From NCBI GenBank assembly GCA_963663775.1, contig OY760624.1, forward strand, positions 496,001 through 560,000: a stretch of 64,000 nt of DNA, read 5' to 3'. Position 1 is the first letter of the stretch; the number at the start of each line of letters is the position of its first letter. Positions 59,444 through 64,000 of this stretch are shown here, in pieces. The stretch is from G963663775 sp963663775 (GTDB taxonomy: Bacteria > Bacillota > Clostridia > Oscillospirales > Butyricicoccaceae). The notes under the pieces are model-generated. The model saw only the letters and a program-made list of their open reading frames with translations, was not told where the DNA came from and ran no database searches. Both the position numbers and the translations under genes were made by a program.

Positions 59444-59472
59444 TTGACTTTCGATGCCGATACGGGTATAAT
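59444..59472 (+). promoter_or_regulatory. Promoter of tRNA-Gln
   Basis: TTGACT (59444-59449), 17-base spacer, TATAAT (59467-59472), about 40 bases before the tRNA. Confidence 0.85.
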
Positions 59473-59512
59473 AATTTTTGTCAGCGAGAACAGCGCAGAC
59501 AAAACAAGATAT

Positions 59513-59586
59513 TGCCGAATTGTGTAATGGTAGCACGACAGACTCTGACTCTGTTTGTCTGGGTTCAAATCCTAGTTCGGCAGCCA
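59513..59586 (+). tRNA. tRNA-Gln (anticodon CTG)
   Basis: A complete cloverleaf: acceptor TGCCGAA with TTCGGCA, D-arm with TGGTAG, anticodon stem ACAGA/TCTGT around loop CTCTGAC (anticodon CTG, reading CAG), T-arm GGGTTCAAATCC. Discriminator G and an encoded CCA (59584-59586) follow. It is a single-gene unit with its own promoter and terminator. Confidence 0.95.
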
Positions 59587-59592
59587 AATTCA

Positions 59593-59635
59593 AAACCCCT
59601 GTAACTCTTATGGAAATAAGACTTACAGGGGTTTT
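59593..59635 (+). terminator. Terminator after tRNA-Gln
   Basis: AACCCCTGTAA pairs with TTACAGGGGTT, with an inner CTTA/TAAG pairing, followed by T5. Confidence 0.85.
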
Positions 59636-59639
59636 TCTT

Positions 59640-60120
59640 AACTTTTTGTGTCTGTAAAGCTATTTTGTAATTTTATCCATTCTACGCCTTAACCCTCTGA
59701 AAACGCCATTTGACCCCATTGTGTTGGGGTCAGAATAACAGTAGAATCCCCTTCTGCAATTGGCAGATTGCAGCACCGCCCCCTCTCCAGACACTTCCTC
59801 CCACCGAACGACATTTCCTACAAGCATTCATATTGTTTTGTTCTGTTTTGCAAACAAGACTTTCTTTCTATTTTAAACCGATTTTCCAACATCCTATTCC
59901 ATTTTATATATCATTAAAGCTATTTTTTGATATGTTTTTCCAATAATTTTATGTATATGAAATATAATTACATACTTAAATCTTCATTTTTAAAACATTT
60001 ATTTATATCGTTTTTTATTTAACTTTACGTCATTTATAGAAATTTTTTCATAAAATACTATAAAATATTAACAACATCCGATATTTCTATCTGTTTATGA
60101 AAGATAACCTTTAAAAAGTA
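59640..60120. other. Long AT-rich intergenic stretch
   Basis: No gene is seen in either strand. It holds one compact hairpin, TGACCCCA/TGGGGTCA (59711-59718 with 59725-59732), then about 300 bases of very AT-rich sequence unlike the surroundings. It lies between a tRNA gene and amtB. It could be upstream regulatory DNA for amtB or a decayed insertion; nothing decides between them. Confidence 0.5.
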
Positions 60121-60149
60121 TTGTATTTTCTTCATTTGTTTAGTATAAT
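60121..60149 (+). promoter_or_regulatory. Promoter of amtB
   Basis: TTGTAT (60121-60126), 17-base spacer, TATAAT (60144-60149). Confidence 0.7.
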
Positions 60150-60165
60150 AATCTACATTAAAACT

Positions 60166-60235
60166 TAATAAATGACAAAGACGTCATTATTATGAGAATA
60201 TTTATCAATATCCTCATAATTTTGTCGTCTTTTTT
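60166..60235 (+). promoter_or_regulatory. Antiterminator/terminator leader of amtB (ANTAR-like)
   Basis: Two exclusive structures. First, a 10-bp hairpin (60166-60176 with 60183-60192, one bulged A) has the six-base loop AAAGAC, with A at position 1 and G at 4, as in ANTAR-target hairpins. Second, a terminator uses the same bases: 60177-60183 with 60226-60232, 60189-60196 with 60213-60220 and 60198-60202 with 60207-60211, then T6. The second ANTAR hairpin expected upstream is not evident. Confidence 0.65.
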
Positions 60236-60277
60236 ATTAAGGCAATCATTTTTTATACGATCAAGGAGGTTTCTTTT

Positions 60278-61507
60278 ATGGAAGGATTCAATGGAGCTGA
60301 TATGACGTTTGTCATCATCTCCGCAGCTTTGGTTATGCTAATGGTGCCGGGACTGGCACTGTTTTACGGCGGTATGGTCAAGAGCCGAAACGTTTTGAGC
60401 ACCACATTACACAGCTATGCGGCTTTGGTGCTGATTTCAGTGCAGTGGATTGTCGTTGGATATTCGCTGGCTTTTGGTCCGGATATTGGCGGTTTTATCG
60501 GCAATTTGGATTGGTCTTTTCTGCGCCATATTGATTTGCTCTCCAGCGCAGACTACGCCCCCACCATCCCGCATCTTTTATTTGTTTCGTTTCAAATGAT
60601 GTTTGCCATCATCACTGCAGCGGTCATTTCGGGTGCATTTGCCGAGCGCATGCGATTCCCGGCATTTATCTTGTTTGTGCTATTGTGGAGCACCTTTGTC
60701 TATGCGCCCATTGCTCATTGGGTATGGGGTGACGACGGCTGGCTCAATCAGCTTGGAGTAGAAGACTTCGCCGGTGGATTTGTGGTTGAAATCAACTCCG
60801 GTATCTCTGGTCTGGTGGCTGCCATCATGATTGGCAGACGTAAAAAGACCACCCCAGAGCCGCACCATGTTCCTATGGCGATTTTAGGCGCAGGACTGCT
60901 GTGGTTTGGATGGTTTGGCTTCAATGCCGGCAGTGCACTTGCTATGAACGGCGTTTCTGTAAACGCATTTTTAACCACCAATACCTCTGCCGCAACTGGT
61001 GCACTCTCTTTTGTGGCTTGTGAATGGATATACAATAAAAAACCCACAGCACTTGGCACAGTCAGTGGTGCCATCGCCGGTTTGGTTGCCATCACACAAG
61101 GGGCTGGCTTTGTTTCACCCATGTCTGCCCTGTTTATTGGCTTTGTCGGCGGCATTTGCAGTTTTTTTGCCATCGTGGTTTTAAAATCCAAGCTTGGATA
61201 TGATGATGCGTTGGATGCTTTTGGCTGTCACGGTGTTGCAGGCATTTGGGGTGCGATTGCCACCGCTGTCTTCTCCACCAAAACGGTCAATCCCGCTGGC
61301 ATGGATGGTCTTATCCATGGTGACGCAACTTTATTGAAGCATCATCTGATTGGCATTGGCGCTGTCGTTCTGTATGCCTCTGTTGTAACCTTTCTCATCA
61401 TCAGTGCCATCAAGCTAGTGGTAAAGCTTCGCACCGAAAAGGAAGAAGAAACCGCAGGCTTGGACGAAGCTCTGCACGGCGAATGCGCATACAACATTTT
61501 CATGTAA
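60278..61507 (+). CDS. amtB: Ammonium transporter
   Basis: Membrane ammonium channel/transporter. The 409-aa protein has about 11 membrane segments, with PGLALFYGGMVKSRNVLST, FAERMRFPAF, DFAGG and DAFGCHGVAGIWG. The second pore His is present (CHGV). The first of the twin-His pair, VVHIN in E. coli AmtB, is Glu here (VVEINSG). CAAGGAGG precedes the ATG. A terminator-antiterminator leader lies upstream, and glnK follows 98 bases downstream with its own promoter. Confidence 0.95.
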   Translation: MEGFNGADMTFVIISAALVMLMVPGLALFYGGMVKSRNVLSTTLHSYAALVLISVQWIVVGYSLAFGPDIGGFIGNLDWSFLRHIDLLSSADYAPTIPHLLFVSFQMMFAIITAAVISGAFAERMRFPAFILFVLLWSTFVYAPIAHWVWGDDGWLNQLGVEDFAGGFVVEINSGISGLVAAIMIGRRKKTTPEPHHVPMAILGAGLLWFGWFGFNAGSALAMNGVSVNAFLTTNTSAATGALSFVACEWIYNKKPTALGTVSGAIAGLVAITQGAGFVSPMSALFIGFVGGICSFFAIVVLKSKLGYDDALDAFGCHGVAGIWGAIATAVFSTKTVNPAGMDGLIHGDATLLKHHLIGIGAVVLYASVVTFLIISAIKLVVKLRTEKEEETAGLDEALHGECAYNIFM

Positions 61508-61550
61508 TCTTTACTTATTTTATTTCATTGCGTTTTAACTTTATTTTATA

Positions 61551-61579
61551 TTGTATATGATAAAAAATCATGATATAAT
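61551..61579 (+). promoter_or_regulatory. Promoter of glnK with a symmetric spacer
   Basis: TTGTAT (61551-61556), 17-base spacer, TATAAT (61574-61579). Inside the spacer ATGAT and ATCAT form an inverted repeat (61557-61571) that could be an operator. Confidence 0.65.
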
Positions 61580-61605
61580 GAAGCCACCAAAAGGAGGCGA
61601 TACGC

Positions 61606-61968
61606 ATGAGTGATAAAATGACAAAGGTAGATATTATTACTGCGCCCAACAAAATAGATGATTTGATGGAAGCGTTAGACAAAATCGGTGTGACCGGCAT
61701 GACGGTTTCCAATGTGTCCGGCTGTGGTGTACAAAAAGGGCACAAGCAGTATTATCGTGGTATGGCTGTCGATGTGAAGCTGTTGTCCAAGGTGAAGGTG
61801 GAAATCGTCATTTGTGAAATCCCCGTGCAGACCTTAATTGATACCGTAAAAGATGTTTTACATACCGGCAGCATGGGCGATGGAAAGATTTTCGTGTATG
61901 ATGTCGCCAACGTGATTCGTATCAGCAACGGCGCAGAGGGCAAAGACGCTTTGAGCCAATATAACTAA
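61606..61968 (+). CDS. glnK: PII nitrogen regulatory protein
   Basis: Signals nitrogen status and blocks AmtB. The 120-aa protein has the PII start TKVDIITAPNKIDDLMEAL, a T-loop with QKGHKQYYRG (Tyr at the classical modification site), KVKVEIVICE and TGSMGDGKIFVYDV (B-loop region). AAAGGAGG precedes the ATG. Neighbouring amtB makes this the GlnK of the pair. Confidence 0.95.
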   Translation: MSDKMTKVDIITAPNKIDDLMEALDKIGVTGMTVSNVSGCGVQKGHKQYYRGMAVDVKLLSKVKVEIVICEIPVQTLIDTVKDVLHTGSMGDGKIFVYDVANVIRISNGAEGKDALSQYN

Positions 61969-61997
61969 AACAACTCCTTTATTTACGAGATATTTGC

Positions 61998-62034
61998 AAA
62001 AAAGACAGAATCCTACCGGATTCTGTCTTTTTTG
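61998..62034. terminator. Bidirectional terminator between glnK and tgt
   Basis: A 16-bp stem with A and T runs on its two sides, between converging genes. Confidence 0.9.
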
Positions 62035-62048
62035 CAGTTTTAATCGTA

Positions 62049-63191
62049 TTAAATGCGTTTTGCCAGCACAGCGCTGTACTGCGCACGAAATGCCTCAAAT
62101 GTGTCCTGTTCAATTTCCGTGCGGATGCGCTCCATCAAATGATTATAGAACCACAAATTATGCAGCACCAACAGACGCTGCGACAGCATTTCTCCCGCAC
62201 GCAGCAAATGCCGCAAATATGCACGGCTAAACGAACGACAGGTCGGACAGCCGCAGCCTTCCTCAATTGGACGGTCATCGGTCTGATATTTGGCGTTTTG
62301 GATATTGATAATGCCGTTCCAAGTAAACAAATGCCCATGCCGTGCGTTTCGGGTGGGCATGACACAGTCAAAGAAGTCCACCCCACGTGCCACCGCTTCA
62401 ATGATATTGGACGGTGTGCCGACCCCCATCAAATACCGTGGCTTATGCACCGGCGCATGCGGCAGAACGGTATCCAAAATATGATACATCACATCATGGC
62501 TTTCCCCAACCGCCAACCCGCCGATGGCATAACCCGGCAAATCCATCTCGGCGATTTCCTGCATGTGCTGGATGCGCAAATCATCATATGTGCCGCCTTG
62601 ATTGATGCCGAACAGCAGCTGCTGCCGATTGACGGTATCTTCCTTGGCATTCAGCCGTGCCAATTCCTCTTTGCAGCGATGCAGCCAACGGGTTGTGCGG
62701 TCAACCGATGCCTTGACATAGTCGTAGGTTGCTGGATTTTCCACACATTCGTCAAACGCCATTGCAATGTCCGACCCCAAATTGGACTGGATGCGCATGC
62801 TTTCTTCCGGCCCCATAAAAATCTTGCGGCCATCCACATGGGAATGGAAATACACGCCCTCTTCCTTGATTTTGCGCAATTCAGACAGCGAAAACACCTG
62901 AAATCCGCCGCTGTCTGTCAGCATCGGCCCTTCCCAACGCATAAACTTGTGCAGCCCCCCCATTTGGCGCACCACTTGGTCGCCCGGACGCACATGCAGA
63001 TGATAGGTGTTGGACAACTCCACTTGACAGCCGACTTCCTGCAAATCAAATGCGTCCACAGCACCCTTAATCGCACCCGCCGTGCCCACATTCATGAAAA
63101 CCGGTGTCTGCACCGCACCATGCGCCGTTTGGAAGGTGCCACGGCGTGCCTCACCGGATTTGTTCAATAACTCAAATGTTCCTACTTGCAT
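62049..63191 (-). CDS. tgt: Queuine tRNA-ribosyltransferase
   Basis: Exchanges guanine 34 of certain tRNAs for preQ1. The 380-aa protein has TDSGGFQVFSL, GYAIGGLAVGE, the nucleophile Asp in FDCVMPTRNARHG, and a zinc site with CGCPTC and a C-terminal His (LHNLWFY). It lies 24 bases after queA on the same strand, in the usual queA-tgt order. Confidence 0.97.
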   Translation of the reverse strand: MQVGTFELLNKSGEARRGTFQTAHGAVQTPVFMNVGTAGAIKGAVDAFDLQEVGCQVELSNTYHLHVRPGDQVVRQMGGLHKFMRWEGPMLTDSGGFQVFSLSELRKIKEEGVYFHSHVDGRKIFMGPEESMRIQSNLGSDIAMAFDECVENPATYDYVKASVDRTTRWLHRCKEELARLNAKEDTVNRQQLLFGINQGGTYDDLRIQHMQEIAEMDLPGYAIGGLAVGESHDVMYHILDTVLPHAPVHKPRYLMGVGTPSNIIEAVARGVDFFDCVMPTRNARHGHLFTWNGIINIQNAKYQTDDRPIEEGCGCPTCRSFSRAYLRHLLRAGEMLSQRLLVLHNLWFYNHLMERIRTEIEQDTFEAFRAQYSAVLAKRI

Positions 63192-63215
63192 AAAACTCCT
63201 ACTCTATTTCCCTTT

Positions 63216-64000
63216 TTAATAAATCAGCATGGAATCGCCAAACGAGAAAAAGCGATATTCTTCCGCAATCGCCTGCTGATAGGCATCCAGCACCGTTTCA
63301 CGCCCTGCAAAGGCAGAAATCAGCATCATCAGCGTGCTTTCCGGCAGATGAAAATTGGTCACCAGATGGTCAACGGTTTTAAACCGATAGCCCGGATACA
63401 TAAAAATATCCGTCCAACCGGACTGCTCTCGAACCATTCCCTGCTCATCGGAAATCGTTTCCAACGTACGGCAGGCAGTTGTGCCAACGGCAAACACTTG
63501 ATGTCCGTTTGCATGCGTTTCGTTGATGATGCGAGCGGTTTCTGCATCCATGGTGTAATATTCGGCGTGCATTTTGTGCGCCGTGACATCCTCCACCTTG
63601 ACAGGGCGGAACGTTCCCAATCCCACATGCAATGTGACATAGGCAAGCTGCACCCCTTTTTCCCGTATCTTCCCCAGCAGTTCCTCTGTGAAATGCAGTC
63701 CTGCGGTCGGTGCCGCCGCCGAACCCGGTGTTTTGGAATATACGGTTTGATAGCGTTCTTGGTTCTCTAACTTTTCCTTAATATAGGGCGGCAGGGGCAT
63801 CGTGCCTAGTTTCTCCAAAAGCTCCAAAAACACGCCTTCATACTGAAAGCGAATCATGCGGTTGCCGCTTTCCGCATCGACCGACTCCACTTTCGCCTGC
63901 AGCAGCCCATCGCCAAAGGTCAACTGCACGCCCTCTCGGGTTTTCTTGCCGGGACGGGTCAAGCATTCCCACAAGCCATCGCCCTTATCCGTCAGCAGCA
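63216..64000 (-). CDS. queA: S-adenosylmethionine:tRNA ribosyltransferase-isomerase (5' end outside window)
   Basis: Builds epoxyqueuosine on preQ1-tRNA using the ribosyl part of SAM. The visible C-terminal ~260 residues have WECLTRPGKK, PLPPYIKEKL, AAPTAGLHFTEELL, HVGLGTFRPV and HMHAEYY-like KMHAEYYTM, with NFHLPESTLMMLISAFAGRE near the end. The reading frame continues past the right edge, so the N-terminus is missing. First gene of queA-tgt. Confidence 0.96.
   Translation of the reverse strand, partial: LLTDKGDGLWECLTRPGKKTREGVQLTFGDGLLQAKVESVDAESGNRMIRFQYEGVFLELLEKLGTMPLPPYIKEKLENQERYQTVYSKTPGSAAAPTAGLHFTEELLGKIREKGVQLAYVTLHVGLGTFRPVKVEDVTAHKMHAEYYTMDAETARIINETHANGHQVFAVGTTACRTLETISDEQGMVREQSGWTDIFMYPGYRFKTVDHLVTNFHLPESTLMMLISAFAGRETVLDAYQQAIAEEYRFFSFGDSMLIY

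Noticed and set aside
1..64000. CRISPR arrays, insertion sequences or prophage
   Set aside because: No regularly spaced direct repeats, transposase, integrase or phage structural frames were seen on either strand.

Overview
The window looks like chromosomal DNA of a Gram-positive, endospore-forming anaerobe of the class Clostridia (Firmicutes), probably Oscillospirales. The evidence is two T-box leaders, a PyrR-type attenuator, a tetrahydrofolate riboswitch and a BirA box. It also carries a SpoIVFA/SpoIVFB-like protease pair, a SpoVB-like flippase, CarD, IreB and DUF4364 proteins, and strong AGGAGG ribosome sites. The order and family are inferred from gene content, not from a marker-gene comparison. 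Base composition is moderate except for one very AT-rich intergenic stretch at about 59.7-60.25 kb. I saw no transposase, integrase, phage gene or CRISPR array.

Layout. 1-1.4 kb: end of a pyrimidine operon (pyrR, pyrF) behind an attenuator. 1.6-5.3 kb: a 60-aa protein, an XRE regulator, an HPr-like protein without the phosphorylatable His, an AraC regulator and an IolG-like dehydrogenase. 13.8-5.3 kb (minus strand): a complete late purine operon purE-C-F-M-N-O-V-D plus an unknown gene. IMP formation is split between an archaeal-type PurO and a stand-alone AICAR formyltransferase. The leader holds a 28-codon upstream ORF followed closely by a terminator-like hairpin. 14-22 kb: a surface-polysaccharide locus with two glycosyltransferases (one fused to a CsaB-type pyruvyl transferase), galE, an unknown membrane-anchored extracellular protein and a flippase. 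22-29 kb: archaeal-type aspS, ung, a GntR-ABC exporter operon with a palindromic operator, a DtxR-type regulator and a HAD phosphatase.

29-37 kb: folT under a THF riboswitch; copA-csoR under a CsoR-type operator, with a copA C-terminal metal domain that may also be made as a separate CopZ; a Fur-family regulator; and a three-gene operon of archaeal-type GAPDH-like, archaeal-type PGK-like and tartrate/malate-dehydrogenase-like enzymes whose joint pathway I cannot name. 37-42.4 kb: ispF-ispD-carD, the SpoIVF-like pair and DUF4364-lrgA-lrgB. 42.5-53.3 kb: pyrE, T-box(Phe)-pheST, ireB, rpmE, luxS and mtnN with overlapping divergent promoters, bioY, spoVB-like, a lipoprotein and apbE. 53.3-59.3 kb (minus): ilvBNCD under a T-box (Leu specifier inferred) and an isochorismatase-family hydrolase. 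59.5-62 kb: tRNA-Gln(CTG), then amtB behind an antiterminator/terminator leader, and glnK. 62-64 kb (minus): tgt and the 3' part of queA.

The most promising leads for new biology are the 33.8-37.2 kb enzyme trio, the purine leader, the ANTAR-like amtB leader together with an AmtB whose first pore His is Glu, the internal CopZ start, and the glycosyltransferase-CsaB surface locus.
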